64,000 nt of DNA, taken from positions 270,835 through 334,834 of the forward strand of contig NMRB01000459.1 of assembly GCA_002633025.1 (NCBI GenBank), in the 5' to 3' direction. The position numbers and the translations under genes were made by a program. This DNA comes from Notospermus geniculatus. Lineage: Eukaryota; Nemertea; Pilidiophora; Heteronemertea; Lineidae. A model generated the notes under the pieces. The model did no database searches and had not been told where the DNA came from. It saw only the letters and a program-made list of their open reading frames with translations. Positions 21,252-32,463 of the stretch are shown piece by piece. Within the stretch, counting starts at the first letter, position 1. The number at the start of each line of letters is the position of its first letter.

Positions 21252-22728
21252 TTAAAGCTGAACTAGATCGTTAAAAGCAGCGCACGGGAGGTTTTAGAAA
21301 ATAAGCCGCGCCATCGCGCGGCTTAAATGTCAAACAAGTGCCCATCCGCCATGTTCCAAACGCCCGTCCGCCATGTTTTGAATGTCTCTCCAAACCCAAT
21401 AGACTTCCAATGTCCGTGGTGGCGCCAGCGTATTCCAAATCCAATCGGCGAAGGAGTCGCATCATGGCCTCGTATGCAAGTACACGAACATTGTACAGGG
21501 CAGTACACGAGGCATCAATGTAGGCATCACAGTCACTGCAAACAAAACAAAACACACATTAGTTAGAAGGATAAAACGAGAAATAGGCTACACGCAGGCA
21601 TTACGAAAATAAAAATTGAACTTTCAGTACATTCGGACTGGGAGCGGGCCGGAACTTTCTATACGCAAACATTTTTGGAATGCACGGACAAAGAAGGCGA
21701 GGCCAAGGTCAATTGAACAGGCCTAGCAGGTCAACCACACGGCTCGATAAAACTAATTAGACCGACTAATGAAAAGTAATGAAAGTAACCTACCTTTCAA
21801 GATGTGAAAGCGTTTAAATGCAGGAAAACACGAAAAAATACACACACAGGTGTCCTTCTCTGACTACGAAATCGCCATTTTGTATTCTAGGCCTACAAAA
21901 TGTGTATGTAATCTGACCTTGACGCAATCACCCATACATAACATTCTGTGAATTTTTACATTGTAATAAAGAAATCCAATTTCGAATAGAGGAATGTAAG
22001 AATTTATACAATGTTATGCGTGGATGATTGCGTCGAGGTCGGATTTCATAGGCCTAGAGTACAAAATGGCGATTTCCTTAGTCAGAGAAGCACACCCGTG
22101 TGTATATTTTTTCGTGTTTTTCTGCATTAGAACGGATAAAGTCACACGGTTTTACATCTTGAAAGGTAGGTTACTTTCATTACTTTTCATTAGACAATCT
22201 GATTAGTTATATCGAACCGTTTGGTTTACCTGCTAAACCTTTTTCAACTGGCCTTGGCCTCGCCCTTCTTTGTTAGTGCATTCTGACAATGTTGGCGTAT
22301 GGAAAGTTCCGGCCCGCTCCCAGCCGTCCGAATGTACTGAAAGTTCAATTATTATTTTCATAATGCCTTCGTATAGCCTATTTCTCGTTTTATCCTTCTA
22401 ACTAATGTTTATTTTGTTTTGTTTGCAGTGATTGTGATGCCAACATTGTGTGATGCCTACATTGATGCCTCGTGTACTGCCCTGTACAATGTTCGTGTAC
22501 TTGCATACAAGGCCATGATGCGACTCCTTCGCTGATTGGATTTGGAATACGCTGGCGCCACCACGGACATTGGAAGTCTATTGGGTTTGGAGAGGCATTC
22601 AAAACATGGCGGACGGGCGTTTGGAACATGGCGGATGGGCACTTGTTTGACATTTAAGCCGCGCGATGGCGCGGCTTATTTTTTAAAACCTCCCGTGCGC
22701 TGCTTTTAATGATCTAGTTCAGCTTTAA
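21252..22728. mobile_element. 1.48-kb fold-back element flanked by TTAA
   Basis: TTAA|AGCTGAACTAGATC at 21252 and GATCTAGTTCAGCT|TTAA at 22728. The two arms, roughly 700 bp each, are reverse complements with scattered differences and meet near 21985, so almost the whole element is one palindrome. Near each end lies an inner hairpin (GCCGCGCCATCGCGCGGC). Open frames in the arms mirror each other and are not credible genes. The TTAA flanks suggest mobilisation by a piggyBac-type transposase, though the ends differ from the piggyBac at 17306. Confidence 0.9.
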
Positions 22729-22779
22729 GGTCATTTTTTGCCATTAATACCAGAGTTTGAAGAGGTTGTGGCCTAGGCA

Positions 22780-23480
22780 TCAGCTGCCTATTTGGAAGGG
22801 GGTGCATGGAGTGACGTGGAAGTGGAAGGACTTTAAATCAAAATGAACTGGTTCCGATTCCTCTGGGTCCTTTGGCCTTAGTCAAGTCTAATGGGCGCAA
22901 CAGAGAAGTTTTAGGCCTTGGGAAATAAAAATAAAAAGTCGAGGGCGGAAGCTTTTTGGCAGGCGGGCGGGGATGAAAATCATAGATATTTTTTGTGGGC
23001 CTTTAGGCCACTCCAATTATTAATCCTGTTTAGCGGGCGAAACAAATCAATGAGGAACCCGCCGAACTACGCCAACACGTGGCGCTGTCACTGTAAGACC
23101 CGGAAGTCCTATTTTCTAACAGTATTTCCATTTACATGTACTTCTTGCCCCAAAATAAACCACTCTGTTTAGTTCAATTTTGATTGAATTACACTGCCGT
23201 ATTTCATGTTCAAAGTTGTCCATATATCACTGCTCTGTTTCGTCAGAAATGCCACAGGATGCCAATATTGACAACGTCTTTTGGGAAAATCTGCACGGAA
23301 AATTGTGTAGAAAAATGTGCACAGGCTTTGACGGCGCGACGTCAACAGCGAGAAAAGTGACGTCAGTACGTCATTCGGGTCTTATACTTGCTGCGCCATC
23401 TGCAGTCATGCGGGTTCTCCATTGTAGGAGGGAGGAATAAAAATAAAAATAAATGTTGGCCACGGTACCCTTTTTTGTCT
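22780..23480. other. No gene; one segment repeated inverted at 24873
   Basis: About 23005-23042 (GGCCACTCCAAT..CTGTTTAGCGGGCGA) recurs inverted at 24873-24906 (TCGCCCGCTAAACAG..ATTGCAGTGGCC). Otherwise nothing recognisable. Confidence 0.4.
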
Positions 23481-23489
23481 TCAGAGATA

Positions 23490-24640
23490 ATAAGCAAGAA
23501 GTCAGTCTCCAGAATTCACGAATTTTCGACCCCAACCGGGGTCTTTTTCAAGTGGAACTTTACAATCTGAAACTCTAGAAAAGACTGAGCTGAAACCCGA
23601 ATGTAGAACTAACACCTGTGTAGACAGGATGAGTGAGCAATTAAGGAAAGAATAGTGTCCATGCACCACCACGGATGGTTGCTGGACCAAATTAATTAAG
23701 AGAGTGGATGTAATTAAGGAAAGAAAAGTGTCCAAGCCCCACGGATGGTTGCTGGACATAATCAAGAGAGTGGATGTAATTAAGGAGAAACTGATTTAGC
23801 TGAAAGAAAAGGGTTTAATTTTATTTATTTATTTATTCGTACATAATACGTACAATCGAAAAGAAAGGGTGCTTTAAGACAGGTGAAGGTGCAAAGTGCG
23901 AAGAACAAATAGACTGTCCTATAATTCTACCAAAAAGGAATTGACATTACCTCACCACACAGGAGCAAAGAGAAAGTTGATTACCGGCCTAATGCATATT
24001 CAACGTGCGCCTACTCCACACACAGACGGGACACCAGTGTGCTCAGCTCACCGTACGTGAAAGTACCAAAGTCTCTCGAATCTCTCATATTAATCAGATC
24101 TCGTAAGACACTAGCGTTTGCGAGTGTCTGTTGGTCTAGTTCATTATCATTGTGAGCAACCATCACATTTCCGATATCGGTATTGGAGCATCGCGCTTGA
24201 CTACATAGCAGAGTGATGTTCCTGCTGACATAATAAATATGACATGTGTAATACATAACAAGCACAAAGCGAAAAGATGCACGAAGGTCAACACAAAGTA
24301 AAAGAATATAAAGGAAGTCAACTTCCAGATTTGTAGGAAAAAACCAGAATGGATAATGCAAATCACTGAGCAATGAGAAGAATAGGGCGAGGAGGAATAG
24401 AGCAAAGGGGGGGGGGGAAGAGAGGGAAAAACAAGGCCTAGACCAGAAGGGGAGCCACGTGCCCTCCACAACTGGAAAACCAACAACGAAATAGGCCTAC
24501 CAGGGGGAGAGAGCGAGAAGAACACGAATGCCAGACTAGGGACTCAGAACCTCAGCATCTTGTGTTAAGACCTGAGGGGGTGATGGTTTTAAGGGTCCAC
24601 ATCCATTTCAACTCTGTTTTCTTCAAATCGATTTTGTCTT
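23490..24640 (-). mobile_element. Penelope-like element, 3' part
   Basis: On the minus strand 24640-24553 encodes the extreme C-terminus KTELKWMWTLKTITPSGLN followed by TRC and a stop, which matches the end of GIY-YIG-containing Penelope-like polyproteins. About 1 kb of 3' UTR follows, with AATAAATAAATAAATAAA near 23835, then two copies of a TCCAGCAACCATCCGTGG-containing unit (about 23640-23770) and a terminal hairpin GACCCCGGTTGGGGTC (23543-23528). The tail is shared with 54885-55110. 5' truncated: no reverse transcriptase upstream. Confidence 0.55.
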
Positions 24641-24699
24641 CAGAGCATGTTTTTATGATAATGAATTGTAGGAGAGAAAAATAAAAGTAAAATCAAACC

Positions 24700-25880
24700 A
24701 ACAGGCATGAAATATTCAACAAAGGAGCTTGGAACACAAGTTTGTCTGATATTGTATGATTTTTTTCTGGTCTCACTCTTCCTCTGGCATTTCGGAGGGG
24801 AATTTGATAATAAAACATATGAAAAAATCGATTTTTATTTTTATTCCATAAATAGCAAATACAATGTCGGCTCGCCCGCTAAACAGATAAAAATATTGCA
24901 GTGGCCTTATCATGTTTGTAGGCTGCATGGTAGCCTGGGCGGGGCCCCACTGGTGAGTGAGACCTAGGTTGCGCATGCTCAGTAGGAACTCGTTTGGCGA
25001 AATCCAACATCGTGGACGCGTCAGAAAAATTACCGATTTTTTTATTTTTGAACACAAAATTTGCCATGAAATCGGCAATTTTTAGAAGAGTGATGCATCC
25101 CGAGTGATGTAGAGTGATTAAATGCAGGTGACCGTATGTTTCTTTGCTGTTGCCGTGGCGTATTTATTCGAATAAACGTATTTGAGTCGGCGAGTTGACG
25201 GCCGCGCGCAAAGCACTGTGGGATTTATTGGACACTTCGGGCCTGACAGGCAAAGTACAGGAATTGAAATCCCATGATGGTTTTCCCTTTCGCGCACACA
25301 CGTTACCGTTAGACGCGCACAAACTTTTTCTGGGGGAAACAGTCGAAAATCTGCCAAGTGGTTCACTATTTATCCATTACATCTAGTCTATCGCTACGCC
25401 TACATACAGCCACACGAAGTAAACAACATGCATAACAGCAAGAATATATAAGTACCAAGAATGTACAACTCAAAATATGTGCCAAAAGTGAGTTTACTAA
25501 TTTGCCTTTGGTGAACCTGTAACTGAAGGGATCTTAATTTGTGAAGGATTACTGTGGAGAAGATCATTACGAACAAAATGACACCTCCCGCAGTTATATG
25601 CACTCAGAAATAACCGAGCTACAGCGTAGTTTTGAATGGACCATATTTTCGACAAATTGATATCGTACTTGATCTCAGGGTCGGGCACTCTGACCTAAAC
25701 AACAAATCCATGGTTTCACCAAAATCAAAAATATTTTGTACGCCAGTAATATGTCTGCGCCAACAATGAAAAGCAACGCTGTCTACAAACATGACAAAGG
25801 GATTTACCAGAGCCTCCCTCCATACTTGAAAGCGGATGCGCTCAACATTTCAGGGGAGTGATTTTGGTTTACGGTCGTTT
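24700..25880. other. No gene recognised
   Basis: Short frames on both strands lack domains or splice context. A low-complexity AAATCGATTTTTATTTTTA patch occurs near 24828. Confidence 0.35.
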
Positions 25881-25888
25881 CATTACAC

Positions 25889-26267
25889 GGCCTTTTCGCG
25901 GCGTGGAGAAAACGCGGAATTCCACGGAATTCCGCTAGACACAATTTGGTGGTCTGCAGTTTATATAGTACCATTAACTGGTGTGAAACTTGTCACGTGG
26001 ATCATCCCCTCCCGTCCCCTCCCCTTATCTCTTATCATATTGGCACTAACCTAGATACGAGGTAGCAAGGTGGTTGGGCTACAGAAACAATGCCGCTGTG
26101 GCCGCATTTCAACTTCTTTGCTTGGCCTAGTTATTTCATTATTATTATACCCTACATGTGTAAAGGCCAGTGTATAGTTTATTCCATTGTTAAAAGCTAT
26201 AATTACAGTTTCGGATTCTTGGTGGATTTCCGTGGAATTCCGCGTTTTCTCCATGCCGGCCTTTTCG
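25889..26267. mobile_element. MITE with 10-bp target duplication (MULE-like)
   Basis: GGCCTTTTCG occurs directly at 25889-25898 and 26258-26267. The 359 bp between has inverted ends GGCGTGGAGAAAACGCGGAA (25900) and the complement GGCATGGAGAAAACGCGGAA (26257), matching over about 30 bp. A 10-bp duplication is usual for Mutator-like elements. No coding. Confidence 0.8.
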
Positions 26268-26400
26268 TTACCGCCAGTTCGCTACCTGATTTCAGATTTG
26301 GTCCTTTTGTTACCCGAATTTGGTCGTTTCGTTACATGTGCTTGGTCATTTCGTTACATGCATCTGGTCGTTTCGTTACACGTTTTCGCTACCGAATTTA
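26258..26400 (+). repeat. Minisatellite, GGTCGTTTCGTTAC unit
   Basis: About six degenerate 20-24 bp units: (G)GTC(C/G/A)TTT(C/T)GTTAC near 26264, 26300, 26323, 26343 and 26367, plus one unit at 25873 on the far side of the MITE. The MITE therefore inserted into this array. Confidence 0.75.
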
Positions 26401-27461
26401 TTGTGGCGAATAATGCCTTCTAACGTTAATTCAATATTTTTTTTCTTATTGCCTGTTGTGTGAAACTTGATCCTAGACCCTGTAGACCGTTAACTTTTTT
26501 TCATGCATCGTAAACAGAACGGGATTCGGCCTTGTCAAGATGGTTATCGTCACATTGGGTCATATGAATAAAAATTAGCATTTGCTTGCAAGCAAATACT
26601 TCAAGTAGGAGCAGCATTTGCTGAAAGGAAAAGATTGTGCTTGTTTTCGTATGAATAAAGTGGACATTCCACTGCCAATGCTTTGCTGGGAAGTTTCAAG
26701 GAAGTACTTGAAGGTCATATCCCGATTTCGTTTTTCCTATGAATGGTCTGCACCGTGAACTGATGGTGGTCTATTTCATCGTGTGGTTTTGGCATTGTTC
26801 GGTGGGGTCAATCGGGTTATGTTTTGACTGCGCTGAGGACCCTTTTTGCGTATCGTGTGCACGAACTGGGATTCTCACATTTTGATCGACTGCTGGCTGA
26901 AAGATGTCCGCGGAAATAAAGTTTTTTTGCAAAACATGTAAATAGTTTTTTTCTGATTAATAAACATTTTTTCTGTTATTTCCCCAGAATTTTAGGGCGG
27001 GGAAATTAAAGTTTTTTCGTGGAGTTAGACTTTTCCAGCGAATTTAAAATTCCCTGTGATAGACTCGGAGAAAAATAAGGTAAAGGGTAAGGCAGATGTG
27101 CTAAGAACAGGAAATTGACCAATCAATCGAAGAAGTGGGGAACAGGGTCCTTATTCACAAAGCATCCGTACGCGTTAGTGGATCCGTTAAGCCTCCGTTA
27201 CGGTTTGCGCCTTATTCACGAAGCATCCGTAAATTTACACATCCGCAGAACACGTGCGTAAAATAGCGAATTTTTGCGGGAGCTCCAGGGTTCCCGTTAA
27301 TGCTTGCGGATCTCCGTTGGGTTCAATGTGCATCTCAAAATAATAAATTTAGCACATGATTTTTTTGTGTGTGTAGTTACACCCTTCATAAACACTGCGT
27401 CCGGATCACGAAATGCCTAATTGTTACCCACAAAGGATCACTTCAGTGTACTTAGTATACT

Positions 27462-28504
27462 TGTACACCCTTAGTCAAAAATAAATGCCCAGCTAACTAT
27501 CCGGCATATCTCCATGAATATTTTTCATAGCCACTTTTTCTTTTCATACGCATAATCTAGGGCCACTGGGACACCTTTTAAGACCATAAAACTTGAAATC
27601 ATTACACAGCTGTGTTTTTGGCAAAAGTTTGAAATTTGGCCAAAATATCATGTTTTTTTAATAATCACTTGTTCGGATTGAAACTGGCACTGTTTTGAAG
27701 CCAATCTGTTTCTTGACACATGAACATTTTCGGAATGCTAAAATTCCCATTTAAAGCAAAGTTAGAGATGGTTTTGTAAAATGGTTTTCCCAGTTCTTGC
27801 CATTCGTTTCAGGCACTCAAGGCACATGGTTTTAGCATTACCCAGTCGTGAATATTTATTAGCCTCTCAACCACAAAAGGAGCGACTGACATGGAGTAAT
27901 AGGCCCCTTGTGAAATTATGAATCGTGTCTCTCACAATAGGCCAACTTGGTGACTGACATACCGGTGTAAGTTGCACTGGGTAATCGTGGTCAACTCCCT
28001 CCCATTGATGCAGGCCTTGTGACAGTCATCGTAAACACCTGCGTAACCTGTTATTGGGATCAACATAAATGTTTGAATAGGCCCCGGTTTGAATAGGCCT
28101 TCAATAGACTTAAAGAATTAGGGCACGTGATCGGGGTATTGATAAAATGTAGCTTGGAGTCAACTGGAATTGCGGGGATTTTATTCCACAGAAAAATCAT
28201 CATAAATCGTCACAAAGTTGTTCAATTTTGAATTTAAAAAAATGTATTGTCCAGAAATAGACTGGCTTCAAAACTGTGCCAGTTTCAACCCGAACAAGTG
28301 AGTATTAAAAAAACATGATATTTTGGCCAAATTTCAAACCTTTGCCAAAAACACAGTTGTGTAATGATTTCAAGTTTTATGGTCTTAAAAGGTGTCATAG
28401 TGGCCCTAGATTATGCGTATGAAAAGAAAACGTGGCTATGAAAAATATTCATTGAGATATGCCGGAACATTAGCTGGGCATTTATTATTGACTAAGGGTG
28501 TACA
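27462..28504. mobile_element. Inner fold-back element, 260-bp arms
   Basis: Arms 27462-27725 and 28245-28504 pair closely (TGTACACCCTTAGTCAAAAA against its complement; TTTTGGCCAAAATATCATG blocks on both sides). The spacer is about 520 bp. The ambiguous run at 28541-28568 lies just outside. Confidence 0.85.
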
Positions 28505-28529
28505 TGCAATAGCGGTCAGGAGTTGCCGA

Positions 28530-28570
28530 ACAGGGGGGTGGGGGGGGGGGGNCCCCCCCCCCCCCCCCTG
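28530..28570. other. Suspect assembly: G-run, n, C-run
   Basis: A run of G ends in n at 28552 and continues as a run of C. Opposed homopolymers with an undetermined base usually mark a sequencing or joining problem. Treat adjoining frames with caution. Confidence 0.7.
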
Positions 28571-29828
28571 GATCCGCCACTCTAGATGTATACATTTTGG
28601 ACTGAAAATGTAGAGTACAGCATTCATGAAACTTGTTTATTAATTTGGAAAAATCCCAGGTTTAGATATTTAGGCAGGCTGGCGCAGATATGTGATGTTG
28701 TGCTACAGCATGAAACGCCTAATTATGTATTATCCCGACGGGGTACGCTATTTTAATGTGAATTATACGATCGATATCGTCTTGTACGAAAAGTTGCAAA
28801 TGTTTCAAAACTGTCGGGAATAATACTTTTGATTTCTTTATTTGCGGCGGCGTAGCATCACGTTCGGCACAGTCGGGTCGAATCCTCCATCTATAGCCGT
28901 TAATTTTGATGGCACCAATCATGTCAGTCACACGGCGGTCTGTCTCCGATGCGCTACCACAAATGGGCCCGGCAAATGAGTATGCATTACGTATATCGTG
29001 TACATGCGTTCACAATATATGCGAGGAGCTGTAGGCTTTCTGAATAACGGAACTCAGTAATTAACGGATCTCCGCAATTTAACGGATCTCTAACGGAACC
29101 TTTCGTGAATACGGCGCAGCGCAATTCAAACGGATCCGTTAAGGCTGATTCATACTCCGTCCGGATATTGCGCCGACTATGATCAATTTCACTGCGTGTG
29201 CACATTCACGTCGTGGAAACCTGCGATCAGTTTCATGCGCTTGACGGTCCGCAAGCGAGTATGAATCAGCCCTTAGGCCACCCGTAAGGGCTTCTGCGGA
29301 TCCGGTAATAGCGGATGCTTTGTGAATAAGGCCCCAGATGCTGTTGTCGTTGATAAAGACCATTTGCTTAAATTTCCAATCCACGTCCGGGGCAACCTTG
29401 AAAATTCGAAGGATTTCCTGCCTAGTAAAAAGCATATGCTCAACTTTATTCATACGGACACAAGGATTTACTTAATTTCGAAGCAAACACAAGATGCTAA
29501 AAAGCATTTGCTTTATATGAAGGAAAACCTAAATTTTCCTAGCATTTTCTACAGTTTTATTCATACGGGTACAAGTAAATGCTTAAAAATCGGTAGTTAC
29601 AGCAAATGCTAGTTTTTATTCATATGGCCCATTGACTCGTTCCCGTCTTTGCCGTTCCACTCCCGTGGCGCTACCGGGGCATGTCCTTGTGCAGAACAAC
29701 TGCATTATCCCTCACATTGTCACACTTTCCAATGCTTAGGCAGCCCTTTTGTACTGTTATTGTACCGTTATCCACCTCAATATTTCTTTAAAACACCGCT
29801 TTCTTTATCTTTCTCTAAAAAATAATGT

Positions 29829-30048
29829 AAACCGCATCAGAATCGCTGAGAATATTCTGTTTTTGTCATCGTCCACCACCAGGATTCTTCAGTCAGCGCC
29901 ACCCTCGGACGCCCATGGAACCAGGTTTGATGACAACGTCGTTCCCGAACTCACCGCCCGACGGTGGCGCTGATTGACGAATCGTGGTGGGGGACGATGA
30001 CAAAAAACAGAATATTCTGCTATATGATCAGCGATTCTGATGCGGTTT
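29829..30048. mobile_element. Hairpin MITE
   Basis: AAACCGCATCAGAATCGCTG at 29829 pairs with its complement ending 30048. Pairing continues through ATATTCTGTTTTTGTCATCG and CAGCGCCACC with few mismatches, leaving a loop of about 50 bp. Confidence 0.85.
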
Positions 30049-30149
30049 AGGGTAATTTGTCCTTGTCTCGACCACCTCCCGTTTTTTACCACATTTTTCA
30101 CACCAACTGTCTAATTGAAAAGGCCAATCTCTTGTTTTGGCATTTTTCG

Positions 30150-30354
30150 AATGTTTACTTGCTAAAACACTATTTTTCATTCATATTTCGGTGAAAATAT
30201 CGAAAGTATAGCCAATTTGAAGTCGATACCTCCAACGCACCGTGTCTCGACAATGTTTACTTGCTAAAACACTATTTTTCATTCATATTTCGGTGAAAAA
30301 TATAGAAAGTATAGCCAATATGAAGTCGATACTTCCAACGCACCGTGTCTCGAC
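30150..30354. repeat. Two-copy tandem repeat, 102-bp unit
   Basis: Units 30150-30251 and 30252-30354 both begin AATGTTTACTTGCTAAAACA and end CGCACCGTGTCTCGAC, with a few substitutions and one indel. Confidence 0.9.
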
Positions 30355-31088
30355 ATAGAAGTCCCGTGTGTCGACCGCCTGTCGTCCCCGGTCTCGGCCA
30401 TGACGCACCCTGTCATGTCTCGACCGCCTGATTGACTTCACGCTCAGCTGCCGATACTAGTCATGCTATAGTGGCGAGGGATAGAGAATAGGGCCTATTA
30501 GCGATGCCGAAGTTAGTAGCCTATGGGGACGCCGAACTAACTCGGAAATAAGGCGCTTGGGCGAAAGTTTAGAATCCCAGATCGTAAGTGACGTTACTCT
30601 ATGGCACAGAAACTCGTTCGGTAAAAACACCCACACGGGACACAACGACCCGGGAAAAATTAGAACTGTCCATCCGGACCATCCTGGATATTTAGTAATA
30701 AATTCGTCCATGGGGTACCCCCTCGACCACACTTGGCCCCTTTTTCTAGTGTCATCACGTCCCTGTGGATCGCACCGGTACTAACGAACCAAAGAATGAT
30801 TTATTGGTGTGATATTCTATTATAAAAAGATAAGATAAGGTAAGATAGGATTGATATTATTTAACGTATGAATAGGGTGAACAAGAACATAAAGCTTAAA
30901 ACTTGTTGACGGACTAACAATGCGGACTAACAAATCGTCGGACGGACTAACAAATAGTCACAGTATGCATGCAGTCACAAAAATTCACATAGTCACAGTG
31001 CAGTAGTCACAAATACTGATCAATTCATTTTTTTTTCTTTTTTTCATTCCCGGCACATGTGGCAGAAGAAGGGTTTCGTCTTCTCGAT

Positions 31089-31682
31089 TTAGACGGGGTG
31101 ACCTGCTGGCACGCATTCCTGGTGCATCCAGTTGTCGCAGATATCACATTGTACCCATGACCGCTTGTCTTGATCATCGAACACCTCTAGACAGGCAGCA
31201 CATGTGTTTTCCGACTTCTTTCTTTTCCTTAATTCCTGTGCTCTCTCTGCCAGTTCTTTTCCTTTTTTCAGAATGTACCTTAGTTCTTTCTTCTTGCACT
31301 TTTCATGTTCCTTTTTCTTCTTCTCCTCCAGCTTCTGGCTTTTCGTCTTGATTACTTCCTCACTTGTGAGAATAAGGTAGCCCTGTTTAGTAACGGAGAG
31401 ATTCTTTTTCTGTGATGTTTTAGCAGTACCTGTGTCAGCTTTAGGGAGTGGGATGACATTAGATTTCTTTGGGATGGTAGTTTCAGGGGGTACATCGGCT
31501 TCGGCTTTGTCTATAAGGTTCTTCCATGTTGTGTACACCTTGTCGATGGGAACATCATAGCCTTCCGTGTATCTTCGGTTGTAAAGGACAGGTTTTGCCG
31601 TTGTCAAGGAGGATTCTACATGTGGGGGACGGGGCTTCTGCCGGTATGACCTGACTGGCTTTCTGACGTAACAAGAACACAA
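31089..31682 (-). CDS. C-terminal exon with PHD finger, pogo-like transposase family
   Basis: Reads NRRYTEGYDVPIDKVYTTWK, a long Lys-rich linker with VTKQGYLILTSEEVIKTKSQ, a coiled Lys/Glu helix, then CAACLEV..WVQCDICDNWMHQEC, a C4-H-C type PHD/zinc pattern, and a stop. This Y.EGYD block plus Lys linker plus PHD tail is seen at the C-terminus of DDE_1 (pogo/CENP-B/jerky-like) transposases of aquatic animals. The transposase core exons lie upstream at 32464-33137. A near-homologous block occurs at 48284-48939. The N-terminal boundary of this exon is uncertain. Confidence 0.6.
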   Translation of the reverse strand: MCSCYVRKPVRSYRQKPRPPHVESSLTTAKPVLYNRRYTEGYDVPIDKVYTTWKNLIDKAEADVPPETTIPKKSNVIPLPKADTGTAKTSQKKNLSVTKQGYLILTSEEVIKTKSQKLEEKKKKEHEKCKKKELRYILKKGKELAERAQELRKRKKSENTCAACLEVFDDQDKRSWVQCDICDNWMHQECVPAGHPV

Positions 31683-31805
31683 CTACCTCGAAGAAACCGA
31701 CTTGAAGTGACACGTTGACTTGATATATCTTTTAATACCTTTCTTCACGACTAAATCGTTCCATTTCCACCACAAATTGGACATATCTTCAACGGTGCAA
31801 CAAGT

Positions 31806-32269
31806 GAGGCTCCGCCGTCAGCCATTCAATCTTCCCCGCCTCGCTTTCGTCATCATATGCGGCGCTAACTCAACAAAAATTGGAAATGGCCCCAACATCC
31901 CGGCCCCTTTAAATGATATTACCAGATCATTTAACACAAAACAAGCACACTTAGGCGGTAGCCCACAACTCTTTAACAGTCCAAAACAAACTCAAGGATG
32001 CGCTAACCTAGCACAGTGACTCAGACGCCAAACCCAATTCAACCTCAATAGAACGGCCATTCGCCAAACAACAGTCCAAGAATGCCTGGCCGTTGAAACA
32101 AAGTTCGCTTAATACGAAAACGCAATAAAGGCAAAGTCTCTAATTGGACGAAAACACCACGAAACTCAACAGTCTCTGAGGCTCCGCCGTCAGCCATTCA
32201 ATCTTCCCCGCCTCGCTTTCGTCATCATATGCGGCGCTAACTCAACAAAAATTGGAAATGGCCCCAACA
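31806..32269 (+). repeat. Direct repeat pair, 92 bp, 372 bp apart
   Basis: 31806-31897 and 32178-32269 are essentially identical (GAGGCTCCGCCGTCAGCCAT to AAATGGCCCCAACA). They may be two ends of a small insertion between pogo-like exons. Confidence 0.85.
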
Positions 32270-32463
32270 CTACAGCTGCCAAAACCAGGCCTGGAGGACA
32301 AGTTTAAGTGGTCTGAAAAAAGTATTGGAAAATACAAAATCACTAAACAGTAAACAGAGTAAAAGACATAGTGACATGGTGTGGGGCTATGTGTGGGGGC
32401 CCATTTTGTAGTGGATTGGGTTAATGATGTGTGTATTCAAAACCCTGTTGTCTCAAACTTACC

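Larger units (their letters stand above)
27145..29335. mobile_element. Middle nested element, CCTTATTCACAAAGCATCCG ends
   Basis: Left GGGTCCTTATTCACAAAGCA and right complement GGGGCCTTATTCACAAAGCA, both continuing TCCG. Additional internal copies of CTTATTCACGAAGCATCCGT (27210) and CGGATC(T/C) words near 29060-29140 form subterminal repeats. No coding. Confidence 0.75.
26557..29630. mobile_element. Outer nested element, GGG(T/C)CATATGAATAAAAA ends
   Basis: Left end GGGTCATATGAATAAAAATT (26557) and right complement GGGCCATATGAATAAAAACT (29630) continue AGCATTTGCT. ATT flanks both ends (26554-26556, 29631-29633). Words AGCATTTGCT and TATGAATAAA repeat inside both ends. It encloses another element at 27145-29335. 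Confidence 0.75.

Noticed and set aside
21271-22657. Mirror-image frames of 60-94 codons with MSNKCPSAMFQTPVRH-type peptides
   Set aside because: They occur in both arms of the fold-back at 21252-22728 on opposite strands and show no domain; they are by-products of the palindrome.
24011-24525. Frames of 120-152 codons on the minus strand with a hydrophobic start
   Set aside because: They lie in the 3' UTR of the Penelope-like element, overlap each other in two frames and contain T-rich runs; not a credible membrane protein.
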